DNA of 64,000 nt from Agelas oroides (taxonomy: Eukaryota; Porifera; Demospongiae; Agelasida; Agelasidae). The DNA is taken from the NCBI GenBank assembly GCA_949130485.1, contig OX422190.1, positions 681,001 to 745,000 on the forward strand. The letters are read 5' to 3'. Below the pieces are notes generated by a model. The model worked only from the letters and a program-made list of their open reading frames with translations. It made no database searches and was not told where the DNA came from. A program made the translations under genes and the position numbers. Below are positions 10,751 through 23,000 of this stretch, one piece after another. Position 1 is the stretch's first letter. Every line of letters starts with the position of its first letter.

Positions 10751-11149
10751 CTATAGAGAAAGGGAGAGAGTTGTAGTGGGTCAGTAGTCTTGTGATGAGA
10801 TCTTCCTTCAACCCCAATCAGAGGCAAGGATACACAAACACATGAAGCAGACAACCCGATACAGCCCATACACCACTACCAAAGAGCTGGTCAACTCAGG
10901 ATTCATTTATGCTGCATCACTGAGCAGCGCAGCTCTCGGGTTATCCTAAAGCATATTGTACTCACCTCCCTGGGGTAGAGAGCCTGAGAGGGTTGTGCGA
11001 GCCTCAACTCCCCCCCCCCCCCACCTTTGGCTATGTCCTATTCCGATACTAGCACATTATCCGTTTTGTTATGGGAAGAGACCATAGCACTGCGTAGTGG
11101 GGATCGTGTATGAGTGTGCACATGTACAGGAGCGATCTGAGCGGCAGAC

Positions 11150-14100
11150 ATGGCCATGAAGTGTTACTACGAGGTCCTGGGGTTGGAGAGGGACGTCTCT
11201 GATAGTGATCTGAAGAAGGCATACAGACAACTGGCCTTGAAGTACCACCCAGGTACATAATTTTAGATGTGGCAGATCAGTTTCTGGTACCATGCACACA
11301 GGTAGTGGATCAGGGATCAGAACAGCATTGAAAATCCTGTCGAACTCTTAGTCTCGTCCCCAGACCCTACTCTCTTACGAGGAGAAACGGTCTGTTGAAC
11401 CAAGTCAAATTTCTTGGGCTAGACATCTAGCAGATGCTTTGGCGACAGTGTAACCTAGAAAAAATGTTGCTGCCAACTCGCTCAAAAAAGGTATGGATAC
11501 TGGAATGAAGATGAACAAATTTTAGTGTTGTAAGGGAAGTGCTACGTAATAATTACACAATCTCATTGGTCCTTACCACTTTTGGGGAATAAGCCCAAGG
11601 AATTTGACTTCGTTCACCAAACCATTTCTCGTCAGGAGGCACATGCGGGCTGAGCACAAGACTGTATCAAACCCTAACCCTTACTCTATCTACGTCCTAA
11701 CACTGATCCAGATTCTGGTGCCATTCTTTCCAGTTGACCAGACCCTGATCAGTTTCTATGATAACGATCACAAGTTGAAGGATTTTTGAGATAGTAGGGG
11801 AAATCCCCGACACACAAAAATGAATTACCATGTTGGTGTACAAGGAGGCAGTAGCTTCTATGGTGATCTTAACGAATGAAGCTAGTTTGTGTACTGCTAT
11901 GTAAGTCACAACAGCTGTATAAATGCTTACCTGCGGGATTTGCAATCAATTTCACATATCATGCCATTGATGTACTATACATGTTGTACACCAAGATCAT
12001 GGCTCAAGGTTAGTGTACGGAATTAAGATCATGTGATGAAAAAGTTCTATAGCTCTACAGTACAAAGCCAAGTGCCTAAAGAACCCCTGTCACTATTGTC
12101 ACTAGCCTAGCAAAGCTATATCGTCTCATGCACCATTTGCTTTTCTATTTCACAGACAAGAACCCAGACAATGTGGAGGAGTGTACCCAGCGATTCAACA
12201 CTATCCGACAGGCCTATGAGGTGCTCAGTGACCCCCAAGAGCGAGCATGGTGAGGCGTGTGATTTAGATATGTATATATTCTAAGCAAGGTGATGGAGAA
12301 AAAGCTAGGTAAATACAGTGTAATACGTTTATATTTTTATTAGTCTCATATTCAGACCACGTACAAGACTAATGTTTAATGTATATTGTATAACCTATCA
12401 AATCTACACCCAACCTGATGTCCATGTTTTAGTATGGCCCCATGCATCTGACCCACTGTGCAACAAGACATTTGGATGAATGGAGAGATAATTTGATTTT
12501 ATCATGCAAACATCTCAATGTATGCTAGTTGGGATTTTGTTTTAGATCTTTATCAGCAGTTGTTTCTACGTGTCTGTTTGCAGGTATGATAAACACAGAG
12601 AAGAAATACTGCGCGGAGGTACGTATGGCCTCATTCCCAAGTTCTGTAGCTAGCCTCATTCCCTGGCTCTCTCCTCCTCCCCCCCCCCCCGTCCTGTTTT
12701 TGAGGAACAAGCCAAGAAACAAGGTTACCCTGCAAACTTCAGAGGACTGGGAATGAGGATGGTTATGATCAAGTTTCATTCTGGTGCATTTTGTTTAACT
12801 TGTTTGATGTTGTGTTTTCCTTGCAGCTGGTTCAGATTATAAAGACAACAGTTTGAATCTCATGCCGTTCTTCAGTACCTCATGCTATACTGGGTATGGG
12901 GACGATCACAAGGCAAGTATTATATAACGACATAGAGTGTGTGTGTACATTGCTAGATTCGTGCAGATACAGTATGTGTAGACATACATGCACATAACTG
13001 TGTCTATTGATCTGATATTGATCCGATGTTTTTTGACAGGTGAAAAAATGTATTTTTAGGTGATGGTCTGCTGCTAGTCCCCCTCTCTCAATCTGACCCA
13101 CCTAAGAATCCTCTCTGATATTGAATGAGAATCTAGCTTAATAGACTAGACTGACATCCTGCAAAAGGTTGTATTTGAGTGCTCCTTCTTCTCCCATGTT
13201 TCCATGGTGTAGGGGTTTTACACAGTGTATGGAAGTATGTTCCAGAGGATAGCTGATGAGGAGGAACAGTACATGGACGAGGACGAAGAATCCCTCCCAC
13301 CTTTTGGTATGCCCTTGTAATTAAGACAAGCCTCTGCTAGTGAGTATAGGGATAGCCCTAAAGTTTCAGGTCTTTAAGCAATTGTTGGTTGCTCTCTTCA
13401 CTTTCTTAATAGGTACCTCCAAGAGTGATTATGAAGAGGTACAGATAATTTTTTGCACGAAGTTTGGATACTTAATCACTCACTTTCTATTTCCTCCATT
13501 CCTTTCTCCTTACCATCCTTCACCCTCCCTCTGCTCTGCCTTCCCCCTTCCTCTCACCCTCCTACCCTTTCCTTCCTCCCTCCATCCTTCCCGTCCTCTC
13601 TCCTTTCTTCCCTCCTTCCTTCCTTCTCTCCTTTCCTCCTTCTCTCCTTTCCTCACTCCATCCTGCAAAAGGTTGTACACACATTCTATGCCTACTGGCA
13701 GAGCTACTCAACCTGCAAGTCCTATGCATGGGAGGACAAGTACGACTTGAGGCAGGTACAAAACTGGGCAGTTGAATTAGTAGGAACATGTAGTGCCCTT
13801 TGCTCTAAATCTATTACCAAGTACCCTATTTTGTGTGCCAAGTTTTACTGCCTGAAGGTCACAAGAACATCTCACTGGCCAAGTTTCCAGCAACCTTCAT
13901 GGGCTCAATATAACTGCATTGTTTCAATTTGAGTACAACTCAGCATAGAAAATACTGACAGCTACAGTATTAAAATGTGTATAGTGTCTTAGTGTAGCTA
14001 CCTCCTGACAACAGAGCTATACGTATGTTTCATAGGCTCCCAACAGGAGAGTTCAGAGGCTGATGGAGAAAGAGAACAAGAAACTGAGAGATGCTGAGAG

Positions 14101-16900
14101 AAAGAAGAGAAACGAAACTGTCAGGGTACGTGTTTTGTTTGTTGCTGTACTTGTATTTCCTTTTTAGTGGTGTCTTACGACTGTCAATGCAGCAATTGGT
14201 GGCTTTTGTTCGCAAGAGAGATAAGAGAGTGGAGGCTTACAAGGTATACTTTTAATTTGTGAGTTGTCCCTTCACATTGATGGTCAAACTATAAGCACTT
14301 TATGAGTTTTGGAACTTGAAACTTATACACTTGAGATTGAGTCAGAAGTAGGTAACTGCGTGATGTGAAAGGGTTAAAATACACAGTAGGGCACTTGCAG
14401 AGGGGTTAATTTATTTTCCTGGGAATTTGCTCAGAGACTGTCAATATATGTGAGCCTCACATGAACTGACTGTGACATGTTTCTAAAAAAGATAGGAATT
14501 TTTAAGCCAAATGTTTTGGTGATTGGGGACGAGATTGCTTTCTGCTTTATGTTCAGCACCTGATGGAGCAGCAAGAGAAGGAGAGACAGAAAAGAGTGGC
14601 AGAGAAGAGAGCTAGAGACATGAAGAAGCTACTCAAGTGAGGAACCTCATGTACTAGACTAAATCCTTACATCAACAGTCTCGCAGTATTGATAGACTCC
14701 TCTACAGTTCAAAAGCCTTCAAACTGTAAAGTCTCTTGGGTACTAGCAAGAGTACATGATGACATCATACTTATTGCACTCAGGGTACTGTGCTTCAGTA
14801 TAATGGAGGAGGGGAGGAGGGTACATGATGACATCGTACTTATTGCACTCAGGGTACTGTGCTTCAGTATAATGGAGGAGGGGAGGAGGGTACATGATGA
14901 CATCGTACTTATTGTGGTAAAAATGACATTGTACTTATTGCACTAAAAATGAAATCATCATGTGCTCAGGATACTAGTTGGTTTAACGCTATATGGTATG
15001 TTGGACTAGCTAGAAATAGAAGCTTCTGTTTTTTTCACTTGGTAATACTGTATGTTACTGGACATGTGTTGCAGGAGACAGGAAGAGTATCAGCAATATC
15101 AACCTCATGAACAAGAAGCTGCAGCTCTGTTTGAGGAGGTATGTATCATGACAGCACTGCTACAAGTAATCTGGCCCCCAACCATTACTGCTAAAAGGAT
15201 AACTTAGTGGTATGTAAAACAAGTTGTCAAGCACTGGAAATTGCACAGACATGCTACCATACGGATAAGTTCAGCCACCTGACTGTTTTGCATCAGTTGC
15301 ATGAGATAGCAGTTCCCATTTGCGGTTCACTCAAGTATACATCTGATGAGCCTGGTATGCATCCTGTGCAGTGGATGTGTAACTAACCTAGGCCTGCTAT
15401 TTTAAGGGAGACATGGTTCATTAAAATTGTTCATGTGTACAAGCATTCTCACAGGAGTGAATTCAGTGTTTGTAGATTAGACCACTCATCCATCAGCTAT
15501 TACTGTACCATCAATAGCATCATTGTACGGGGGGCTTATTTTAATAAACAGCACCGTACATGCAGAAGCGTAATTATACATACATACTGCAGGAGATGCA
15601 GAACATGGAAGAACATTTGAATGCTGAGTATGGAAGGGACTCTGATGGTGAGTTGATTGTCTAGCCCCATCCTCAGCTAATTTGGTTACATAATGTACTG
15701 GAAATAGCTATAGGGAACAAAGCTATGAACCCTTAGCCTTGTACCCATGAACCCATGGTAGGAACATGTTATATATACCTATCTTATAATGTGCACTTAC
15801 AGATGGTCGTGGCTCAAGTGACTCTGACGTTCCTCCAGAACTGTTTTGTGCAGCTTGCAACAAACTCTTCAAATCTGACAAAGCGTAAGGTGTCATACAG
15901 ATTGAGTATTTGAATGCTATACCTGTTACATAACCTTATAAGGCAAATAATACTCTTCCAGGTTTTGTTAATAATACTTCTTATGGTACTTTAAGTCTCA
16001 GTTAAAATTTCTGTTGTTGTTGTTTGTTTATCTACTGTTGTTCTTCCTGTTGTTGCTGTACCTGGGGAGCACTTTATTCAGGCTAGGTCCTTCCGTAAAA
16101 ATCTAGTTGCAATAGAAGACCAGGTGTTACTACCCATTCACGTCTTTCTCAGGTTTGCTAACCATGAAAGATCCAAGAAGCACAAAGAGAATGCAGCACT
16201 TTTGAAGCAGGTGTTGGAGAAGGAAGAGGAAGAACAGCAGTTACTTGGTACCCAGTTGGATGATTCTGCCTCAAAAACGACAACTGCTGTGGGTGATGAG
16301 AGTGGTGACTCAACTGCAGTGGACGCAGAGACAGTTAGAACCAAATTAGAAAATTCTGTCAGTGAGCAGGAGACAAGTTCTACAGTATTAACAAGTGCTA
16401 CATCAGTCTCCACACCCGATAATATTGACTTTGCAAAGCTGGACATAGATGACATTGACGAAGTAGAAGTAGCCACTGAAGGCATACAGGAGGCCCAGCG
16501 TAGTAACAAGGGAGCTCAAGAGAGACACAGTGGAGAGGGTTCGGAAGATGACCTGTCTTATGGCATGTTGGGGTATGTAGTTTATTTCTCTCGTGCATGG
16601 TCACCCCAGTGAAGCTGCATGGTCAGGCCTGCATGGTATCGGCTGAAATGCATTCTGGGTAACTTTGTATAACATCTAGGCCTGCCTTTTTTTCTGGGAG
16701 ATGTGGTTCATTGCATGAGCTTAGAGACCTCTTTTAGCTTCCTTTGTGGTATGCATATTATACTGTGTCTGTTCACTGCAGTGGAGGCACGAGACAGCAG
16801 AGTTCTGTCCAGTTTGACAATGTAGCAGTTGATCCCAATCTGATGACAGTGGTGGACAAGGGTTCTGATGAGTAGGTGGAAGGCAGTTCCTGTTGTGTGT

Positions 16901-16931
<31 letters not shown>

Positions 16932-17445
16932 GGGGGTGTCCCCGTGTCCATCTGTCTGTGTGTCTGTCTGTCTGTGTGTGCATGCGTGTATGCATTGTGT
17001 GTATGTATAACCTCACACCCAGGGTCTTTCTCACAGTTAAGTCTGGCTACATACTATGTACATTGTGGTACATGACTGTCTTTTATCTGTTTGTGTAATG
17101 GACGCTTGCATGGTTCTGCATTCCTGTTCAAACGTCTTTACACTATCTTTACCTACACTACATGCACACACACACCCTGATACCAACAGTGAGTGGTTTT
17201 CAAAGTCTAGGAGTGCAAAATCTAAGGGAAAATCAAAAGCCAAAAAGAAAGCAGCGGCGATCTCTTCCCAGGAGGATCCTGACACAGTCTGCAATGTGTG
17301 CAAGAAAGAGTTCCCCTCAAGAAACAAGTTGTTCCAGCACATTAAGGAAACTGGACATGCTGTACATGTCTCAGTATCCAGCACTGAGGCTGGAGTTAGT
17401 AGGACCAGTGACCACACTAGAAGAAAGGGAAAGAGGAGAAAGTGA
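11150..17445 (+). CDS. DNAJC21: DnaJ homolog subfamily C member 21
   Basis: Sixteen exons: 11150-11252, 12156-12249, 12584-12618, 12827-12912, 13213-13306, 13413-13438, 13672-13755, 14036-14125, 14193-14243, 14557-14636, 15075-15138, 15593-15647, 15803-15884, 16153-16572, 16782-16871, 17190-17445. They total 1710 nt and encode 569 aa, close to human DNAJC21. The J domain is at the N terminus with HPD at residues 33-35. Then come the family blocks [16 protein letters not shown] and FYAYWQSY, a charged coiled region, one U1-type C2H2 finger (CAAC...H...H, about 303-324), an acidic low-complexity stretch and a C-terminal finger (CNVC...H...H, about 520-540). Known role, with yeast Jjj1: Hsp70 co-chaperone in late cytoplasmic 60S ribosome maturation. 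Exon 4 ends with a GC donor (AAG, then GCAAGT), and exon 6 is only 26 nt. Introns hold a MITE, a 69-bp repeat and a G tract. Confidence 0.95.
11349..11666. mobile_element. TAGTCTCG-family MITE (family B), intron copy
   Basis: Starts with TAGTCTCGTCCCCAGACCC and ends with a degraded complement. It is collinear with copies at 21321-21627, 27886-28172 and 29636-29909. Lies in intron 1 of DNAJC21. Confidence 0.8.
12626..12762. mobile_element. TAGCCTCATTCCC-family remnant (family A)
   Basis: CCTCATTCCC motifs at the left and GGGAATGAGG at the right bracket a C-rich core in intron 3 of DNAJC21. It looks like a decayed member of the palindromic family best seen at 30776-30939. Confidence 0.55.
13490..13665 (+). 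repeat. Polypyrimidine (TCC)n tract
   Basis: About 175 bases of almost pure C/T just upstream of the DNAJC21 exon 7 acceptor at 13671. It would act as a very long polypyrimidine tract. The purine-rich frame on the other strand is a shadow. Confidence 0.85.
14752..14945. repeat. 69-bp tandem repeat, about 2.8 copies
   Basis: GTACATGATGACATC starts a unit at 14752, 14821 and 14890. Located in intron 10 of DNAJC21. Confidence 0.9.
16890..16938 (+). repeat. (GT)n followed by a poly-G run
   Basis: A GT microsatellite passes directly into about 20 consecutive G in intron 15 of DNAJC21. Its length may be unreliable in the assembly. Confidence 0.9.
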
Positions 17446-17892
17446 TGATTTGCCACTCAGTACTTGGCATAGTCATGGTGCATTGTGGAAATTAATATTG
17501 TAGAAGGAATGAAAAAGTATGTGACATTCGGTCTTCACTTTAGACACCATGCAAAAAACCCTTACTCAATTTTCCCTTCACTTTCACCTAACAAACTTAT
17601 GCATGCTCTTACCACACCCCTCTTCTAAACTCATCGTAAATCACAGTAAACAATTAAGGTGCATCAATCCTTAGGCTAGGATGAAGCCAGGAAGCTAGCA
17701 AATAGAAATCATGCATGTCCGTGCAGAGAAAGTCCACCATTCATGCATTAATTGACTCAGTATGTATAGTTGCAGGTATCACTCAGGCTTGCCCCACCCG
17801 AACTATACACAAGTGCATAACCCAAAGACAATCGTACCCTACATACACATTGCAAACACAAAATGACAGTTAACACACATCTAGAGGTAAGT
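17446..17892. other. Convergent intergenic spacer
   Basis: DNAJC21 (plus) and the LRR gene (minus) end facing each other. I see no gene, element or clear AATAAA signal in this spacer. Confidence 0.5.
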
Positions 17893-19584
17893 TTAACAGA
17901 GAGTCTTTGCCATCATTTCTAAGTTGCTTTTGTCCACTGGCATTGCATTTCCACAAACACACAGCTTCCTCAGAGTCTGTCCACGGCTTGTTTTCTCCCA
18001 CTCACAGTAGAGTTGATCAAGATGCCCTGCTTGAAGGTGACAGTTCTTCAGCACCAGCTCTAGTTCAGAGAGGTGGGGGAGATGGAAGATAGCATCTAGG
18101 AGTGGACTATAGCTAGCTTTTACAATGATTGAAGAAAGATCAAATCCTGAAAGATCAAGGCATCGCAATGTTCCAGTCCCCTTTTCAAGTGCTGTGGTGA
18201 GCTTATGAATATCAGCAGGGTCTGGCCAGGGATACCTTGAGTGAAGCCCGAACTCTTGGATGCCAGGGTACAAGAGAATTCCAGAAGCAATATCTATTTC
18301 TTCCTCTATTCTGCAGTTGATTACACTTAGAGACTTTGTGTGTACAGTACTCTCTGAAGTGTATGTTATGTCCGTTCTTTTATTAAAGCTGTGAACACGC
18401 AAGTTCCTTAGTACTAATTGTTGCTTTCTGCAGGCAGTGGACTTCAAAAACTGATATTCAACATCAAGCAGGTCAGAAGCCTTAACATGAAGGTTTTCAA
18501 GAATAAGACACTGAAAGTTTGGCTTTTGAAAACAGCTCGCCATCACCTGAAAGATTTCTTTGCATAAAGAGAGACCGGTACGTAAAAAGTAGGTATTTAT
18601 AGCTGAAATCTCAAGAGTTTCCAAATGTTCTTGGCTATTAATGATAGCTGTAAGTTCTTTAATCTCCACAGATTTCAAGAGCCTGAAATTTGCTGCAATT
18701 TTCACCACCTTTAGGCTTAAGAGTGGAACTACATCTCGGTTTGGAGAGAAGAATGGAGCAATGGTACTGATCACCTCACCATACTTTTGATAAGAGCAAT
18801 CACGGCCGATATTTAGGTAAAGGTCCTGCAGTGTTGAAGGATTTGAGACCAGACCCTTTAGAAGACCTTCTAGGAAGCTGCTACTGCATTCACTGAAGTA
18901 CTGAGAATCACATATCTCCAATGTGTAAACATGGCGAAGTAAGTACTGAAATGGTGCTTTTGTAATGATTGACATTTTGTTTACTGGCAGTGTGACTAAA
19001 ACTCCTTCTAGTTTAAGTGGAAAAATATTCAAAAGCGCTGTTACAGCTTCAATGAAGAACGAGTTAAGTTTGGCTAGTGGTGACCAATAAGCAAAACACT
19101 CGAGATATTTTGGTGAACAGTAGAATTTGTAATATCTGCAATCACTGCACCAACAGAAGTTGTATGTGATCTGCTGAATTACACCTTTTCTTCCCGTGCT
19201 TACATTTTCTTTGAAAGGCACAGCAAACAGAACACGACATACCCCTACTTTAGTCAGAATATTCGTCTGAGAACTACTAATGGAACACGTGCACTCGAGC
19301 TCATCTTCAAATCTAAGTGTGAGTGTCGTGGGTTTAGTTAACCATTTTGTTGCCTCACAGAGCCGCTCCTTGAGTATCTCCTTCCAGAATTTATCCACGT
19401 CAATACCTTCGGTTACTGATGGGGGAAGTCTGTGGAGGTCCACCAGCGGGAGGAGAAGGAACACTCTTCGTCGTTGAAGAGGAGGGAGGAGGGCCAATGC
19501 CTTCAACGGGAAACTTCCCGCGGATATGAGGGACAGAAGGAAAAACAAAACTTGCTGGAAGAGTGCAACCACTTCGTCCTCCAT
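17893..19584 (-). CDS. Leucine-rich-repeat-type protein, unidentified subfamily
   Basis: A single-exon frame; I start at the ATG at 19584 (MEDEVVALFQQ), giving 563 aa. The open frame continues 50 codons upstream, but that part (LASFPG, WERGYE) is a translation of a family A MITE and is probably 5' UTR. Residues about 20-50 (FPLKALALLPPLQRR, then LLLPLVDLHRLPP) resemble the N-terminal BC-box/F-box-like start of LRRC14-type proteins. The C-terminal two thirds contain spaced leucine motifs (LETLEISAI, LRCLDLSGF, LSELELVLKNC) typical of irregular LRRs. By analogy it may recruit a substrate to a cullin ligase, but this is inference. I cannot name the subfamily. Absence of introns next to intron-rich genes suggests an expanded or retroposed lineage gene. 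Confidence 0.6.
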   Translation of the reverse strand: MEDEVVALFQQVLFFLLSLISAGSFPLKALALLPPLQRRRVFLLLPLVDLHRLPPSVTEGIDVDKFWKEILKERLCEATKWLTKPTTLTLRFEDELECTCSISSSQTNILTKVGVCRVLFAVPFKENVSTGRKGVIQQITYNFCWCSDCRYYKFYCSPKYLECFAYWSPLAKLNSFFIEAVTALLNIFPLKLEGVLVTLPVNKMSIITKAPFQYLLRHVYTLEICDSQYFSECSSSFLEGLLKGLVSNPSTLQDLYLNIGRDCSYQKYGEVISTIAPFFSPNRDVVPLLSLKVVKIAANFRLLKSVEIKELTAIINSQEHLETLEISAINTYFLRTGLSLCKEIFQVMASCFQKPNFQCLILENLHVKASDLLDVEYQFLKSTACRKQQLVLRNLRVHSFNKRTDITYTSESTVHTKSLSVINCRIEEEIDIASGILLYPGIQEFGLHSRYPWPDPADIHKLTTALEKGTGTLRCLDLSGFDLSSIIVKASYSPLLDAIFHLPHLSELELVLKNCHLQAGHLDQLYCEWEKTSRGQTLRKLCVCGNAMPVDKSNLEMMAKTLC

Positions 19585-19654
19585 CGTCTGTATATGCGCG
19601 TACCATGGTACGTGTTTGTTCATGCAAAAAAAAATCTTCCACGTGGTCGGTTCA

Positions 19655-19712
19655 TAGCCTCGTTCCCAGGTACTGCAAGCGATGATGGCACAAAGGCCTG
19701 GGAACGAGGCTA
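19655..19712. mobile_element. Family A MITE, short palindromic copy
   Basis: TAGCCTCGTTCCCAGG at the left and CCTGGGAACGAGGCTA at the right are exact complements, with 26 bases between. It lies just upstream of the LRR gene start; a further half copy is at about 19872-19890. Confidence 0.85.
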
Positions 19713-20011
19713 GTAGGTTGATGGTCGACGTCATGACTTTTACATAACATGATGATGAAAGACTGTGGACTCACTGCTCATTCTCATGCAGGTTCCTCCC
19801 CTGTGAAGGTAAAGTTGCGAGGAGCCTGGGGACAAGGCCTTCTCGCTGCAAGCAGTCAAAAACTGGACAGTGGGAAGGCCTGGGAACGAGGCTAATAATG
19901 CCACTAGTATACAGTGTAGTATACATCATAAACAATAATATAGTACATCATAAACAAAATAATAAACCACCCAACAAACTACTAAAATTAAAATGTGATA
20001 TAAAAAGAGAG

Positions 20012-23000
20012 CTACCACAGGGAATGGAGGTGTAAGTTCCGACTGAGTACGGAGCGGACGTCACTGGTGAATCTGAGGGCGTCCAACACTGGGAGGAGTT
20101 CCAGGAGAGCCGTGTCATGTGGGTCAGAGAACCAGGACTTGACTGGAATAGCATTATCTGTTTCAGTGGTAAGCAGACATATTACATAATAATGTTTGCA
20201 CCAAAAAACCAACTTGAAACTGTGTTTTGATTAGTCAAAATTAATATCATATTAGTTGACGTAGACAATAGTCTTTTCCTGCTTGGTCGCCATTACCATG
20301 GTAACAAGATATTCTTCCCCCTTTGTCAAAGCCGTATAACTTTCCACAAATATGCTAAAAGCTTATTTGAGCGCCCAGCCTTCCTCTTTGAGCACTTTTA
20401 TGATCAGCAAGACTCATGATTATAGTTTCCCAAAAGCCTCAGCGGAAGACAGCTAAATGCAAAAGTGTGCAGTAGTGAAAGTGCCATTTTTGTTATTCTT
20501 TACCACAAAATTGATGCTCATCACAGCATGCAGCTTCACATAACATACATAGGTAGTAGCATGTACATGAAGTAGTGTAGTGTCACATGTCGGCGGCAGG
20601 AAGTTTGCATAGCAACATGAAAGTGAATCCAGATCATAAGCAGAAAGTAAATTGTGTGTTTAGGGCCTGTGCCACCTGCACAGTCAAATAGCATACACCT
20701 GTATTATCGAAGACGAACTATTAGTTTGTCAAGTTGTGTGTAGAGTAAGGTATAATTGGAGTGAAGGTAGGAGGGAGAAGCTGGCATTCCCCCCACCCCC
20801 ACCCCCTCCAAAAAAATTTTTAACTGTTCTAGTCACTGTCATTTTTTCTCACCTTTCTCACGTCTTTATTTCTCACCTTTCTTTCTCAGTGACTTTGACC
20901 AGGTTAAGGTCCGACTGTCAGGTCTGGAGCATGTTAAAATAACTGAGCCTGCGCCTCGCGCTTCACGCTTGCCGCACACTCCACCCCCCCCCCCCCCCCC
21001 CCCCAAAATTTAACCGCTCTGCCTATCGGAATTCGGCTTTTTCACCCACTATGGAAATTACCATGGTATATTAACTCATAGCTCACCTGGGTTGCTTCTG
21101 TACGCAGCAGGGGAGTTATCCAGGATAAAAATACTGGAGAGATCCGGGTTTATAGTGGCCAAATCTTTCGTGTAACCATTGAAATCCATCGTACAGTGCT
21201 GAAGGTAGAAGGTAGGAAAAAAATCTACCCTAAATAAAATTTTAGGCTATTGACCCTGAACACTAGCCTTGTTCCCAGGCTTCTGGCCTCAGTATTTGCC
21301 ACTGGCAGCACTAATAACGGTAGTCTCGTCCCCAGACCCCACCCTCTCACGAGGAGAAACATTCTGGTGAACCAAGTCGAACTTCTTGGGCTAGCGCATA
21401 CTTTTGTGACAGTGTCACCTAGCAATGTTCAACGCCAAATCCGCTCAAAAAAGGTATGGATACTCGAGTAGCAATAAAAAATTTGACTGTTGTAAGGGAA
21501 GTGCTACGTAATAATTACCAATCTCGCAATCTCATTGGTCCTGACCACTTTTGGGGAATCAGCCCAAGAAATTCGTTCACCAGACCATTTCTCGCCGGGA
21601 GGTGTGCGCAGGCTAGGCACGAGACTATAATAAGGGCTACTGAGTACAAGTAAGGGCACATCGACTGATAAGCCCTCGTACAAGGCTGGTGCATACCTGT
21701 CTGAAGTATCGTCTCTGGAAAATAGTTCTGTGTTTGCTTTTATCAAGTTTATCTGCAACTGCCATTCCATACATCTGAAATGAAAGATTAAAACATGAAG
21801 GAATCAACGTTACATCACATATGTGGTACTTCACAGACTTGCAAGGACTGAGTTGTCACTGTGCGTACCTCCATACTAGCAGTGAATATTACCAGATCAT
21901 ACATTGTGCGTACCTCCATACTAGCAGTGAATATTACCAGATCATACATTGTGCGTACCTCCATACTAGCAGTGAATATTACCAGATCATACATTGTGCG
22001 TACCTCCATGCTAGCAGTGAATATTACCAGATCATACATTGTGCGTACCTCCATACTAGCAGTGAATATTACCAGATCATACATTGTGCGTACCTCCATG
22101 CTAGCAGTGAATATTACCAGATCATACATTGTGCGTACCTCCATACTAGCAGTGAATATTACCAGATCATACATTGTGCGTACCTCCATGCTAGCAGTGA
22201 ATATTACCAGATCATACATTGTGCGTACCTCCATACTAGCAGTGAATATTACCAGATCATACATTGTGCGTACCTCCATGCTAGCAGTGAATATTACCAG
22301 ATCATACATTGTGCGTACCTCCATGCTAGCAGTGAATATTACCAGATCATACATTGTGCGTACCTCCATACTAGCAGTGAATATTACCAGATCATACATT
22401 GTGCGTACCTCCATGCTAGCAGTGAATATTACCAGATCATACATTGTGCGTACCTCCATGCTAGCAGTGAATATTACCAGATCATACATTGTGCGTACCT
22501 CCATACTAGCAGTGAATATTACCAGATCATACATTGTGCGTACCTCCATACTAGCAGTGAATATTACCAGATCATACATTGTGCGTACCTCCATGCTAGC
22601 AGTGAATATTACCAGATCATACATTGTGCGTACCTCCATACTAGCAGTGAATATTACCAGATCATACATTGTGTGTACCTCCATACTAGCAGTGAATATT
22701 ACCAGATCATACATTGTGCGTACCTCCATACTAACAGTGAATATTACCAGATCATACATTGTGCGTACCTCCATGCTAACAGTGAATATTACCAGATCAT
22801 ACATTGTGCGTACCTCCATACTAGCAGTGAATATTACCAGATCATACATTGTGCGTACCTCCATACTAGCAGTGAATATTACCAGATCATACATTGTGCG
22901 TACCTCCATACTAGCAGTGAATATTACCAGATCATACATTGTGCGTACCTCCATGCTAACAGTGAATATTACCAGATCATACATTGTGCGTACCTCCATA

